This document shows positions 43,238 through 51,801 of a stretch of 64,000 nucleotides of DNA, one piece after another. The notes beneath the pieces were generated by a model, which saw only the letters and a program-made list of their open reading frames with translations, did no database searches and had not been told where the DNA came from. The stretch comes from Bacillota bacterium (GTDB lineage Bacteria; Bacillota; Sulfobacillia; JAIMAT01). Position 1 is the first letter of the stretch. Each line of letters begins with the position of its first letter. The position numbers and the translations under genes were made by a program. The stretch covers positions 82,470 through 146,469 of the forward strand of contig JASBVS010000002.1 of NCBI GenBank assembly GCA_029960955.1, written 5' to 3'.

Positions 43238-44011
43238 GTGGCGGTGGTGGCGGTGCGGCGGCGTTCACGGGCGCGGCGGAGGCGGCGGAGCCGTCTCCCG
43301 CTGGCCCTCTTCCTGGCCATCCTCCTGCTGGCGGGCAGCGTGGTGGAGGTCGACCGGCTCCTCGCGCCCTCCGTCGCGGCGCTGGCCGCCCTGGAGGCGC
43401 GGACGTGGGCGGAGGAGGCGATCAACGCCGCCGTCCGCCAGGAAGTCGGTTCGCAGCTCCGCTACGGCGACCTCTACACGGTGGTGCGCGGCGGCGGCGG
43501 CCAGGTCACCTTCCTGCAGCCGAACACGCCCCGCATCAACGCCCTGGTCGCCGCGGTGACGCTCGACACCGAGCGGCGGATGGGCCGGCTCGGCCGCCAG
43601 ACGATCCCCATCCCGCTGGGCCAGCTCTTGCATATTCGCCTGCTGGCCACCTTAGGACCGGTCGTCCCGGTCGCCTTCGAGCCGGTCGGACCGGTCTCGG
43701 CCGAGGTGGCCTCGCGCTTCGAGTCGGCGGGGATCAACCAGACCCGTCACGTGGTCAGCCTGCGCCTGGTCAGCCGGGTGGCGGTGGTCGTGCCGCCCGT
43801 CGTCCGCTCCATCCAGGTGGCCCAGAACGTCCCCGTCGCCGAGGCGATCATCGTCGGCCCGGTGCCGCCCTCGCTCTTCGCCTGGCCGGGCGCGACGGGC
43901 CTGCCGCCGGCGGGCCCGCCCGCGACGCCCCCCGCGCCGGGCGCCTCCGGCAGCGCGTCCGGCGCGGGCTGGACGCCGGCGGCGGCGACCGCCCGGGCGA
44001 AATCCTACTAA
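43238..44011 (+). CDS. yunB: Sporulation protein YunB
   Basis: A 257-residue membrane-anchored protein. A basic start and one membrane helix (about 18-38) precede the YunB core: WAEEAINAAVRQEV, QVTFLQPNTPRINALVAAVT, IPIPLGQLLHIRLLATLGPVVPV, FESAGINQTRHVVSLRL and NVPVAEAIIVGPVPPSLF, all family hallmarks. A Pro/Ala/Gly tail of about 50 residues is extra. YunB is a sigma-E-dependent protein needed for normal spore formation in Bacillus; its activity is unknown. The GTG at 43238 is one of several possible in a GTG-rich start. Confidence 0.9.
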   Translation: MAVVAVRRRSRARRRRRSRLPLALFLAILLLAGSVVEVDRLLAPSVAALAALEARTWAEEAINAAVRQEVGSQLRYGDLYTVVRGGGGQVTFLQPNTPRINALVAAVTLDTERRMGRLGRQTIPIPLGQLLHIRLLATLGPVVPVAFEPVGPVSAEVASRFESAGINQTRHVVSLRLVSRVAVVVPPVVRSIQVAQNVPVAEAIIVGPVPPSLFAWPGATGLPPAGPPATPPAPGASGSASGAGWTPAAATARAKSY

Positions 44012-44206
44012 GTCAGTTGGAATAGCAGGACTTGGCCGGCGGGAGACGAACTCTTCTCCCGGCGCGGGAGGGCGGGAAGGCCGCCCGCGCCGCCGGGAGG
44101 AAGCGAGCGGCCCGGCACCGTCCGGACGCCTCCCTGGCGGGGAGACCCTTCGGGGAACCCGCCGTCCGGGGAAGCTTCCTCCCGGAAGTCGAGAGGAGGG
44201 GCAGGC
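44012..44206 (+). other. Structured leader before cysK
   Basis: About 195 bases with several hairpins, including GGGAGA/TCTCCC (44041-44060) and Gly-Cys-rich stems around 44100-44180. It has neither T-box nor S-box (SAM-I) consensus elements. It may hold the yunB terminator and an uncharacterised cysK leader. Confidence 0.3.
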
Positions 44207-45142
44207 GTGCGCATCGCACGGGACATCACGTGGACCATCGGCAACACGCCGCTGGTCGAGCTGAGGCGGGTGACGGACGGAGCGCAGGCGCGGGTGGTCG
44301 CCAAGCTGGAGTCCTTCAACCCGCTCTCCAGCGTCAAGGACCGGATCGCGCTGGCCATGATCGAGGCGGCGGAGCGGGAGGGGCGCATCGGGCCCGAGAC
44401 GCTGCTGGTCGAGCCGACCAGCGGCAACACCGGCATCGGGCTCGCCTTCGTCTGCGCCGCCCGCGGCTACCACCTGGTGCTCACCATGCCCGAGACCATG
44501 TCCCTGGAGCGCAGGAAGCTCCTGCGGGCGTTGGGCGCCGAGCTGGTGCTGACGCCGGGCGCCGAGGGCATGAGGGGCGCCATCGCCAAGGCGGAGGAGA
44601 TCGTCCGCGAGCACCCCGGCGCGCTCATGCTGCAGCAGTTCGAGAACCCGGCCAACCCGGAGATCCACCGGCGCACCACGGCGGAGGAGATCTGGCGGGA
44701 CACCGACGGGCTCGTCGACGCGGTGGTGGCCGGCGTGGGGACGGGCGGGACGATCACCGGCGTCGGCGAGGTGCTGAAGGCGCGAAGGCCGGGCGTCCGC
44801 ATCGTCGCGGTGGAGCCGGCCGAGTCGGCTGTCTTGTCAGGAAAGCAGCCAGGACCTCACAAGATCCAGGGCATCGGTGCAGGTTTTGTCCCACAGGTGC
44901 TGAACACTACCATCTACGACGAGGTCATCCAGGTCAGCTCGGAGGACGCCTTGGCCATGGGCCGGCGCCTGGCGCGCGAGGAGGGCATCCTGGCCGGCAT
45001 CTCGTCCGGGGCGGCGGCCCACGCCGCCGTCCAGCTGGCCCGGCGCGACGAGATGCGGGGTCGCCTGATCGTGGTCATCCTTCCGGACACGGGCGAGCGC
45101 TACCTGTCGACGGCGCTCTTCGCCACGCCGGAGGAGGCGTAG
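44207..45142 (+). CDS. cysK: Cysteine synthase (O-acetylserine sulfhydrylase)
   Basis: A 311-residue PLP enzyme making cysteine from O-acetylserine and sulfide. The PLP Lys is in [18 protein letters not shown], the substrate loop is [14 protein letters not shown], the phosphate-binding [14 protein letters not shown] is intact, and [13 protein letters not shown] matches the CysK branch. GTG 44207 follows GAGAGGAGGGG. Positioned between a sporulation gene and nadE, it is probably transcribed from its own leader. Sulfide used here competes with the sqr operon elsewhere in the window. Confidence 0.94.
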   Translation: MRIARDITWTIGNTPLVELRRVTDGAQARVVAKLESFNPLSSVKDRIALAMIEAAEREGRIGPETLLVEPTSGNTGIGLAFVCAARGYHLVLTMPETMSLERRKLLRALGAELVLTPGAEGMRGAIAKAEEIVREHPGALMLQQFENPANPEIHRRTTAEEIWRDTDGLVDAVVAGVGTGGTITGVGEVLKARRPGVRIVAVEPAESAVLSGKQPGPHKIQGIGAGFVPQVLNTTIYDEVIQVSSEDALAMGRRLAREEGILAGISSGAAAHAAVQLARRDEMRGRLIVVILPDTGERYLSTALFATPEEA

Positions 45143-45204
45143 GCCCCGGGGCCGGCGCCCGCCGGGCGGGGGAGGCGGGTCGAACGCATCCAGGAGAGAG
45201 CCGG

Positions 45205-45933
45205 AAGAACCCGGCCGCGGAACGGATCGAGCGCGTCGCCGCCTGGCTGGAGGAAGCCCGGCGCCGGGCGGGAGCCGGCGCCTTCGTGGTGGGCCTGAGC
45301 GGGGGCGTCGACTCGGCGGTGACCGCCGCGCTCTGCCGGCGCACGGGCAGGCCCGTGGTCGGCGTGATCATGCCCTGCCACTCGCGGCCGGAAGACGAGC
45401 GCGACGCCGTCGAGGTGGCGGAGGCGCTGGGCATCGAACGCCTTCGCGTCGACCTCGGGCCGGCCTACGACGCCCTGCTGGCGGCCTGCGAGGCCGCCCT
45501 GGGCCTCGAGCCCGAGCGCTCCCTCGCCCGGGCCAACCTGAAGCCGCGGCTGCGCATGGCCACCCTCTACTTCGTGGCCAACGCGCGGAACGGGCTGGTG
45601 GTGGGGACGGGCAACCGGAGCGAGCTCTACGTCGGCTACTTCACCAAGTACGGCGACGGCGGCGTCGACCTGCTGCCGCTCGGCGGGCTGGTCAAGGCCG
45701 AGGTCTACGAGCTGGCGCGCGAGCTCGGGCTGCCCCGCGCCGTCCTGGAGAAGCCGCCCTCGGCCGGTCTCTGGGCGGGGCAGACGGACGAGGGCGAGAT
45801 GGGCTTGGCCTACGCCGACCTCGACCGCTACCTGCTGACCGGCCAGGGGGAGCCGGAGGTCGTCGAGCGCATCGAGAGCATGCACCGGCGCTCGGCGCAC
45901 AAGCGGGAGCTGCCGCCCGTCGCGCCGGTCTGA
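45205..45933 (+). CDS. nadE: NAD synthase, start codon not canonical
   Basis: An ammonia-dependent NAD synthase of about 240 residues. The ATP pyrophosphatase loop VVGLSGGVDSAVTAALCRR, IMPCHSRPEDERDAVEVAEALGI, NLKPRLRMATLYFVAN, GTGNRSELYVGYFTKYGDGGVDLLPLGGLVKAEVYELARELG and EKPPSAGLWAGQTDEGEMG are all intact. It amidates nicotinate adenine dinucleotide to NAD. No ATG, GTG or TTG occurs in frame between the cysK stop and the P-loop strand. The family start falls near 45205, where the codon is AAG, 6 bases after AGGAGAG; ATC 45226 is another candidate. A rare start, a point mutation or a sequencing error would each explain this. The start given is provisional. Confidence 0.85.
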   Translation, partial: KNPAAERIERVAAWLEEARRRAGAGAFVVGLSGGVDSAVTAALCRRTGRPVVGVIMPCHSRPEDERDAVEVAEALGIERLRVDLGPAYDALLAACEAALGLEPERSLARANLKPRLRMATLYFVANARNGLVVGTGNRSELYVGYFTKYGDGGVDLLPLGGLVKAEVYELARELGLPRAVLEKPPSAGLWAGQTDEGEMGLAYADLDRYLLTGQGEPEVVERIESMHRRSAHKRELPPVAPV

Positions 45934-45941
45934 GGCGCAGG

Positions 45942-45988
45942 TGCTATCATCGTAGCGGCACGGGGGCGGGGCGGGGCCATGGCCCCGC
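45942..45988 (+). promoter_or_regulatory. Extended -10 and G+C hairpin between nadE and yebC
   Basis: TGC-TATCAT (45942-45950) is an extended -10 for yebC. About 20 bases later GCGGGGCC/GGCCCCGC (45971-45988), followed by TTTCG, forms a hairpin that would terminate nadE transcripts or sit in the yebC leader. Confidence 0.4.
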
Positions 45989-46029
45989 CTTTCGCTGCCC
46001 CAGGTCGAGCGCGGGGAGGGAAGCGAAGG

Positions 46030-46785
46030 ATGTCCGGGCATTCGAAGTGGCACAACCGCGTCCACCGCAAGTCGCGCCAGGACGCCAAGAAGGGCGCGAT
46101 CTACTCCAAGATGGCGCGCGAGATCATGGTGGCGGCGCGAGCGGGCGGGCCGGACCCGGAGAGCAACGCCGCCCTTCGGCTGGCCATCGAGCGGGCGAAG
46201 GCGGCCAGGGTGCCCATGGAGAACATCCAACGGGCCATCCAGCGCGGCGCGGGCACCAGCGACGCCGACCAGTACGAGGAGGTCAGCTACGAGGGTTACG
46301 CTCCGGGCGGCGTCGCCGTCTACGTGGAGGCGCTGACCGACAACCGCAACCGCACGACCAGCGAGGTCCGCTACCTCTTCACCCGCAACGGTGGCAGCCT
46401 GGCGGAGGCGGGTGCGGTCGCCTGGATGTTCGACCGGAAGGGCTACCTGGTGGTCAACCGCGAGGAGACCGACGTCGACGAGGACCGCCTGCTGGAGTGG
46501 GCGGCCGACGCCGGCGCGGAGGACGTGCGCGTCTCCGACGACGCCTACGAGGTGATCACGGCGCCGGAGGAGCTGGAACAGGTCCGCCAGGCGCTGGCCG
46601 AGCACGGCCTCAGCTTCGCCGAGGTCTCGCTCAGCATGCTGCCCAAGAGCGAGATCCACCTCGAGGGGAAGGAGGCCGAGCAGGCGCTGCGGCTGGTGGA
46701 GGCGCTGGAGGACCACGACGACGTGCAGAACGTCTACACCAACCTGCAGATCGACGAGGAGGAGATGGCGCGCCTTGAAAGCTGA
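46030..46785 (+). CDS. YebC/PmpR-family regulatory protein
   Basis: A 251-residue YebC-family protein. It opens SGHSKWHNRVHRKSRQDAKKGAIYSKMAREIMVAAR and continues with MENIQRAIQRGAG, YEGYAPGGVAVYVEALTDNRNRT, FTRNGGSLAEAGAVAWMFDRKG and LEDHDDVQNVYTNLQ, covering all three domains. Members have been described as DNA-binding regulators and, more recently, as factors that help ribosomes through polyproline stretches. ATG 46030 follows GGGGAGGGAAGCGAAGG. Confidence 0.95.
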   Translation: MSGHSKWHNRVHRKSRQDAKKGAIYSKMAREIMVAARAGGPDPESNAALRLAIERAKAARVPMENIQRAIQRGAGTSDADQYEEVSYEGYAPGGVAVYVEALTDNRNRTTSEVRYLFTRNGGSLAEAGAVAWMFDRKGYLVVNREETDVDEDRLLEWAADAGAEDVRVSDDAYEVITAPEELEQVRQALAEHGLSFAEVSLSMLPKSEIHLEGKEAEQALRLVEALEDHDDVQNVYTNLQIDEEEMARLES

Positions 46786-46840
46786 TGCCGAACCTCCGGG
46801 CGGGCGGCGCAGCCGTCGCGACGGGTCGGGTTCGAGGGGC

Positions 46841-46868
46841 GGGGCGGTGGCGGTGCGGCCACCGCCCC
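46841..46868 (+). terminator. Hairpin after the yebC-family gene
   Basis: GGGGCGGTGG and CCACCGCCCC form a perfect 10-bp stem with an 8-base loop, followed by TCGTCGT. It separates yebC from sigI. Confidence 0.55.
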
Positions 46869-46941
46869 TCGTCGTATGATCGTCCTATCCAGGCGGTTGC
46901 CAGCGCGGTCGCCGACTCCCGTGCCCACGGAGGTGATGCCG

Positions 46942-47760
46942 GTGCCCTCGCCCCGACCGGAGCCGCAGGCGGGAGGCTCGTGGTCGCCGCATCTGCTCGA
47001 ACAGGCGCGCTCGGGCGACGCCCGGGCGCGGGAGGAGCTGATCGCGCGCTACACCCCCTTCGTCCTGCGGGTGGCCGCCCAGGCGAGCGGGCGGTACGTC
47101 AGGCTGGGCCAGGATGACGAGGCGAGCGTCGCGCTCATCGCCTTCAACGAGGCCATCGACCGCTACGACCCCGAGCGCGGCGCCGGCTTCCTCCCCTTCA
47201 GCCAGCAGGTGATCCGGCGCCGGCTGGTCGACTACTTCCGCAGCCAGGCCCGCCACGCCGAGACGCCCTTCTCCGCGCTGGCCGGCGGCTCCGACGAGGA
47301 GGCGGAAGGCGGGCCGGAGGGACTGGCCGAGGCGGTCGAGACCGCCGGCGCGCTGAGCGCCCACGAGCGCGCCGAGCAGGCCATGGCGCGGCGCGAGGAG
47401 ATCGCCGAGTTCGGCGAGGCGCTGGGCCGCTTCGGCCTCAAGCTGAGCGACCTGGTCCGCTCCTCGCCCCGCCACCGTGACACCCGCCAGGCGGCGCTCC
47501 GGGTGGCACGACGGATCGTCGAGACGCCGGGCTACCGGGAGCGCCTCCTGGCGACGGGCCAGCTGCCCGTCGAGGAGCTGGCGGCCGATCCGGAGCTGGC
47601 CGTGAGCCGGAAGACGCTGCGCAGGTTGCGAAGCTATCTCGTAGCGGTGGTCCTGCTCCTGACCGGGGACTTCCCCCAGCTGCGCGGCTTCCTGCCGCTG
47701 GAGCCCGAGGAAGCGATCCCCGGGGGGAGGCGGAGCGAGCGTGTCGACCATGAGCGCTAA
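46942..47760 (+). CDS. sigI: RNA polymerase sigma factor SigI
   Basis: A 272-residue sigma-70-like factor of the SigI type. Region 2 is visible in ARSGDARAREELIARYTPFVLRVAAQASG, EASVALIAFNEAIDRYDPERGAGFLPFSQQVIRRRLVDYFRSQ; region 3/4 is replaced by the SigI C-terminal domain (FGLKLSDLVRSSPRHRDTRQAALRVARRIVE, SRKTLRRLRSYLVAVVLLLTGDFPQLRGFL). SigI factors respond to heat or to extracellular polysaccharide through RsgI. GTG 46942 was chosen because GGAGGTGAT at 46929-46937 is 4 bases before it. It overlaps rsgI by 20 bases. Confidence 0.92.
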   Translation: MPSPRPEPQAGGSWSPHLLEQARSGDARAREELIARYTPFVLRVAAQASGRYVRLGQDDEASVALIAFNEAIDRYDPERGAGFLPFSQQVIRRRLVDYFRSQARHAETPFSALAGGSDEEAEGGPEGLAEAVETAGALSAHERAEQAMARREEIAEFGEALGRFGLKLSDLVRSSPRHRDTRQAALRVARRIVETPGYRERLLATGQLPVEELAADPELAVSRKTLRRLRSYLVAVVLLLTGDFPQLRGFLPLEPEEAIPGGRRSERVDHER

Positions 47761-49177
47761 GCGGACGGGTGCAGCGCGCGCGGTGATCCTCGAGCGCGAG
47801 GGTGGCTGGGCCCTCGTCCTGACCGACGAGGGGGAGTTCCGCCGCCTGCGGCTTCCCCGGGGACGGGAGTGGGCGGTGGGCGACGAGCTGGCGCTCGAGG
47901 GGTCCCCCGAGCACCGCAGCTGGCGGCGGCTCGCCTGGCCGGTCGCCGCCGCGGTCGCCGCCGTCCTCCTGATCGCCCTCGCCGTTCTCGCCCCCTGGGC
48001 GCGGCCGGCGGCCTGGGCCTACGTCTCCCTGGACTGGCACGGCGGCATGGAGTTCACCACCGACCGGAACGGCCGGGTGATCGACGCCCGCGCCTTCTCG
48101 CCCGGAGCCCAGGAGCTCCTCCAGGGGGTCGCCTGGCGCGGCAAGCCCGTCGACCAGGTGCTGGCCGAAGCCGCCAGCGCCGAGCTCCGGGCGGCGCAGC
48201 GCGCCGGCGCCCCGGCCGGCGCCTCGGCGCCCACCCCCGTCCTCGTGGGCGTGGCGCCCGCCCGCGCAGGCCAGCCCGTGCAGGCGGTGGAGGCGAAGGT
48301 CCGCTCCGGCGCCGAGAAGCTCGAAGGGCTTCTCGGCCAAGGGGCGCCGGAGGTCCCGGTCATGCTCGTGCAGGCGCCCGACCCGGGCGTCGCGGCCAGC
48401 GACCGGGCGGAGAGCGTCGGCCTGCGCCAGGCCCGCTCCGCGGCGGCGCGCCAGCTCCCGGGCCTCGAGCTGGAGCAGGGCTGGTCGGGCCTGGTCCAGC
48501 AGCTGCTCTCCAGGGGGCTGGACGTGCAGCGCACGGTCGGCGGCCAGATCCTGGGCAAGCCGGTCTCCCGGGGGGGCGAGGAGAAGCCCGGGAAGGCGAC
48601 CGGCCAGGCCTCGCACCAGCCGGGACCGGAGGGGAGCGGCGGCAAGGGGTCCCGGCTGACGGCGCCGCCCGCCGCCCGGGCCGAAGCCTCGGGCGGGCGG
48701 GGCGCGAGCGGCGCGACGCCTCCCGCGTCGAAGCAGCCGGGCGGCGCGGAGGGCGGCCGGGCGGATGGCACCGCCTCGCTCCCGCCGGGCCGCGCCGGGG
48801 AGGCCACCGGTCGGGCGACGGCCGCCGCCGGCGCCGGAGCGCAGCAGCTCCTCGGCGACGCGCGCCGGTTCGCCGAAGGGCTGACGCTCCTGGCGCGGGA
48901 GGGCCTGGCCGTGGTCCGCCACGGCGACCAGGTGCGCGCCTTCCAGCTGGCGCCGGCCCCGGAGCCGGGCTGCGAGCTTCGCCTCCAGGGCGCCTGGAAG
49001 GTGGTCTGGCAATGCCCGGGCGGGCGCGCCCCGTCCGCCGCCGAAGCCGGCCGCTCCGGGGAGCGCGGGAAGGGGAGGGGCGGGACGGGCTCGACGGCGT
49101 CGCAGGGGGTACTGGGCGGCCTCGAGGACCTCGGCCGGAGCGTGCGGCGCTTGCTGGGCGGGGACGCCGGGGATTAA
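47741..49177 (+). CDS. rsgI: RsgI-type anti-sigma factor
   Basis: A 478-residue membrane protein. The cytoplasmic RsgI_N domain (about 1-60, ARAVILEREGGWALVLTDEGEFRRL) binds SigI; one membrane helix follows (about 68-90); just outside, AYVSLDWHGGMEFTTDRNGRVIDARAFSPGAQELL is the conserved periplasmic module that undergoes self-cleavage in Clostridium RsgI. The remaining 250 residues are low-complexity Gly/Ala/Pro/Ser, with no carbohydrate-binding module, so the external signal is not evident. It probably holds SigI inactive until proteolysis. GTG 47741 has GGGGGGAGG 11 bases upstream. Confidence 0.87.
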   Translation: MSTMSAKRTGAARAVILEREGGWALVLTDEGEFRRLRLPRGREWAVGDELALEGSPEHRSWRRLAWPVAAAVAAVLLIALAVLAPWARPAAWAYVSLDWHGGMEFTTDRNGRVIDARAFSPGAQELLQGVAWRGKPVDQVLAEAASAELRAAQRAGAPAGASAPTPVLVGVAPARAGQPVQAVEAKVRSGAEKLEGLLGQGAPEVPVMLVQAPDPGVAASDRAESVGLRQARSAAARQLPGLELEQGWSGLVQQLLSRGLDVQRTVGGQILGKPVSRGGEEKPGKATGQASHQPGPEGSGGKGSRLTAPPAARAEASGGRGASGATPPASKQPGGAEGGRADGTASLPPGRAGEATGRATAAAGAGAQQLLGDARRFAEGLTLLAREGLAVVRHGDQVRAFQLAPAPEPGCELRLQGAWKVVWQCPGGRAPSAAEAGRSGERGKGRGGTGSTASQGVLGGLEDLGRSVRRLLGGDAGD

Positions 49178-49198
49178 CATCGCCGCGGTGTCTGCCGC

Positions 49199-50239
49199 GT
49201 GCTGGTCGACGAATTCGACTACGACTTGCCCGAAGAGCTGATCGCCCAGGAGCCGCTCGAGCCGCGTGACGCCTCGCGGCTGATGGTGCTCGACCGGGGG
49301 CGTGGAAGCTGGGAGCACCGTCGCTTCCGCGACCTGGTCGACATCCTGCGGCCGGGCGACTGCCTCGTGCTCAACGACACGCGCGTCCGGCCGGCGCGCC
49401 TCCTCGGTCGCCGCGCGAGCGGCGGCCGGGTCGAGCTCCTGCTGCTCCGGCCGCTGGAGGGCGACCGCTGGGAGGTCCTCGGCCGGCCGGCGAGGAGGCT
49501 CCGGGCCGGTTCGCTCCTCCTCTTCGGCGCGGAGGAAGCGGGCGAGGAGGAGCGCCTGGAGGCGGAGGTGCTCGCCAACCGGGGCGAAGGCCTGCTCGAG
49601 GTCCGCTTTCGCTACCGGGGCGCGTGGGAGGAGCTCCTCCGGAGGCTCGGCCAGGTCCCCCTCCCGCCGTACATCCGCAAGCCCCTGGACGACCCGGAGC
49701 GGTACCAGACGGTCTACGCGCGCGAGCCGGGCTCGGCGGCGGCGCCGACGGCGGGGCTCCACTTCACCCCCGAGCTCCTCGAGCGCCTGCGTCGCCGCGG
49801 CGTCGAGCAGGTGCCGCTCACGCTCCACGTGGGCCTCGACACCTTCCGCCCGGTGCTGGAGCGGGAGGTGGAGCGCCATCGCATGCACGCCGAGTTCTTC
49901 ACGCTCTCCGGGTCGGCCGCGGCGGCCATCAACCGGGCGCGCGCCGCGGGCGGCCGCGTCGTGGCCGTGGGCACCACCGTGGTGCGCACGCTGGAGAGCG
50001 TCGCCGGCCCCGACGGCCGCGTCGAGCCGCGCCAGGGCTGGACCGAGCTCTTCATCTACCCCGGCTACCGCTACCGGGTGGTGGACGCGCTCCTGACCAA
50101 CTTCCACCTCCCCCGCTCGACGCTGCTCATGCTGGTCGCGGCCTTCGCGGGTCGCGACCTGGTCCTGGCCGCCTACCGGGAGGCGGTCCGCCAGCGTTAC
50201 CGCTTCTTCTCCTTCGGCGACGCCATGCTCATCCTGTGA
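49199..50239 (+). CDS. queA: S-adenosylmethionine:tRNA ribosyltransferase-isomerase
   Basis: A 346-residue QueA. Family blocks: FDYDLPEELIAQEPLEPRDASRLMVL, DCLVLNDTRVRPARLLGR, PLPPYIRKPLDDPERYQTVYA, GSAAAPTAGLHFTPELL, PLTLHVGLDTFRPV and LLTNFHLPRSTLLMLVAAFAG. It transfers ribose from SAM to preQ1 in tRNA to give epoxyqueuosine. GTG 49199 is the start. tgt follows after 57 bases, giving the usual queuosine pair. Confidence 0.95.
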   Translation: MLVDEFDYDLPEELIAQEPLEPRDASRLMVLDRGRGSWEHRRFRDLVDILRPGDCLVLNDTRVRPARLLGRRASGGRVELLLLRPLEGDRWEVLGRPARRLRAGSLLLFGAEEAGEEERLEAEVLANRGEGLLEVRFRYRGAWEELLRRLGQVPLPPYIRKPLDDPERYQTVYAREPGSAAAPTAGLHFTPELLERLRRRGVEQVPLTLHVGLDTFRPVLEREVERHRMHAEFFTLSGSAAAAINRARAAGGRVVAVGTTVVRTLESVAGPDGRVEPRQGWTELFIYPGYRYRVVDALLTNFHLPRSTLLMLVAAFAGRDLVLAAYREAVRQRYRFFSFGDAMLIL

Positions 50240-50296
50240 CCGGCCGCGCCGCGCGACCCGGAGGTGGCGTGCGGCCGCGAGTGGGGAGGCGAGAGG

Positions 50297-51418
50297 ATGC
50301 GGCCCAGCTGGCAGCTGCTGGCGCGGGACCCCTCCAGCCGCGCCAGGGCCGGCGTCCTGCGCACGGCGCACGGCGAGGTGCCGACGCCGGCCTTCATGCC
50401 CGTCGGCACCATGGGCGCGGTGCGCACGCTGGCGCCGTGGGAGGTGGAGGCGACCGGAAGCCGGATGCTGCTGGCCAACACCTACCACCTCTTCCTCCGG
50501 CCGGGCGGCGAGCGGGTGGCCAGGGCCGGCGGGCTCCACGCCTTCATGGGCTGGGAGCACGCCATCCTCACCGACTCGGGCGGCTACCAGGTGATGAGCC
50601 TGGCGCCGCTCCGCCGCATCGACGAGGAGGGCGTCACCTTCCGCTCGCACGTCGACGGCTCGCTGCAGCGGCTGACGCCCGAGGTGGCCGTCGCGGTCCA
50701 GGAGCTGCTGGGCTCCGACGTCGCCATGGTGCTGGACGTCTGCCCGCCGTACGGCGTCTCGCGGGAGGAGCTGGAGGAGGCGGTCCGGCTGACCTCCCGC
50801 TGGGCGCGGGTGGCGAAGCGGGTCCACGGGCGCCGGGACCAGGCGCTCTTCGGGATCGTGCAGGGTGGCGTCGACCGCGAGCTGCGACGCCGCTCGGCCG
50901 CGGAGGTGGTGGAGCTCGACTTCGACGGCTACGCCCTGGGCGGGCTGAGCGTGGGCGAGCCGAAGGAGCTCTTCCTCGCGACGCTGGAGGAAGCGGTCCC
51001 CTGGCTCCCCGAGGAGCGGCCCCGCTACCTGATGGGCGTGGGGACGCCGCGCGACCTCGTGGAGGGCGTCCGCCGCGGCGTCGACCTCTTCGACTGCGTG
51101 GAGCCGGCGCGCGTGGCGCGCCACGGCACCGCCTGGACCCGCGAGGGCGTCCTGCGGCTCCTCAACCGGCGCTTCGCCGACGACTTCCGCCCGCTGGACG
51201 AGCGCTGCGGCTGCGCCACCTGCCGCCGCTTCAGCCGCTCCTACCTGCGCCATCTCCTCAAGGTCGGCGAGAGCCTGGGGCGACGGCTGCTGACCCTGCA
51301 CAACATCACTTTCGTGCAAGACGTCGTCGCCCGGCTACGAAGAGACATCACGGAAGGGCGGGCGGTCGGCGAAGGCTGGTTTTCGTGGCCGGAAAGTGGC
51401 TTGCAAAGCCAGGATTGA
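50297..51418 (+). CDS. tgt: tRNA-guanine transglycosylase
   Basis: A 373-residue TIM-barrel enzyme that swaps guanine-34 for preQ1 in GUN-anticodon tRNAs. Seen: RTAHGEVPTPAFMPVGTMGAV, the base-binding LTDSGGYQVMSL, VMVLDVCPPY-type strand (AMVLDVCPPYGV), FGIVQGGVDRELRR, YALGGLSVGE, YLMGVGTPRDLVEGVRRGVDLFDCVEPARVARHG with the nucleophile Asp, and zinc ligands CGCATC with a His in SYLRHLL. Several core positions differ slightly from the common spelling (GGYQVMS, CVEPARVARH). ATG 50297 follows GGGGAGGCGAGAGG. The C-terminus extends about 25 residues past the usual end. Confidence 0.94.
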   Translation: MRPSWQLLARDPSSRARAGVLRTAHGEVPTPAFMPVGTMGAVRTLAPWEVEATGSRMLLANTYHLFLRPGGERVARAGGLHAFMGWEHAILTDSGGYQVMSLAPLRRIDEEGVTFRSHVDGSLQRLTPEVAVAVQELLGSDVAMVLDVCPPYGVSREELEEAVRLTSRWARVAKRVHGRRDQALFGIVQGGVDRELRRRSAAEVVELDFDGYALGGLSVGEPKELFLATLEEAVPWLPEERPRYLMGVGTPRDLVEGVRRGVDLFDCVEPARVARHGTAWTREGVLRLLNRRFADDFRPLDERCGCATCRRFSRSYLRHLLKVGESLGRRLLTLHNITFVQDVVARLRRDITEGRAVGEGWFSWPESGLQSQD

Positions 51419-51801
51419 CAAGAGGCGGAAACCGCCCTACACAGAGGACGGAGTGAGCGGGTCTTGCCGAAGATGGCACGAAACCGGGAGGGCCGGGCCC
51501 TGAGCGCGAACCGCAAGCTGCCGCTGCCGGCGCGCCGGGGGGCGCATCCCGGCCTGGGCGGACGGGGGAGAATGGAGCAGGTCGAGGGCTTGCAGGGGCT
51601 CTTCCTGCAAGCCCTTGGCATCTCCGCGGCCGCGGCCCGCCGGCGTGCCGCCGGGCCGGCGAGCGGCGATCCGGGGGGCGGTCGACCCGCTCGCTCGCTC
51701 CGCCCCGGGGAGGCGAGTCGCGGGAGCGGGGGCGGGTCACGCTCGGGCCGCACGCGGCGCCGCAGGGGCCGCGGCGGGCCAACCGAAGGGGGTACGGATG
51801 G
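51419..51801 (+). other. Intergenic region with perfect 12-bp hairpin
   Basis: No convincing gene lies here. A frame of 118 codons from 51464 exists but is Arg/Gly-rich, overlaps the next gene and matches nothing I know. AGGGCTTGCAGG (51585-51596) and CCTGCAAGCCCT (51604-51615) pair perfectly around GGCTCTT. Without a T run it looks like a leader structure of the dehydrogenase gene rather than a terminator. Confidence 0.4.

Noticed and set aside
44012..44206. SAM-I riboswitch or cysteine T-box before cysK
   Set aside because: No T-box sequence, no specifier loop and no SAM-I core were found.
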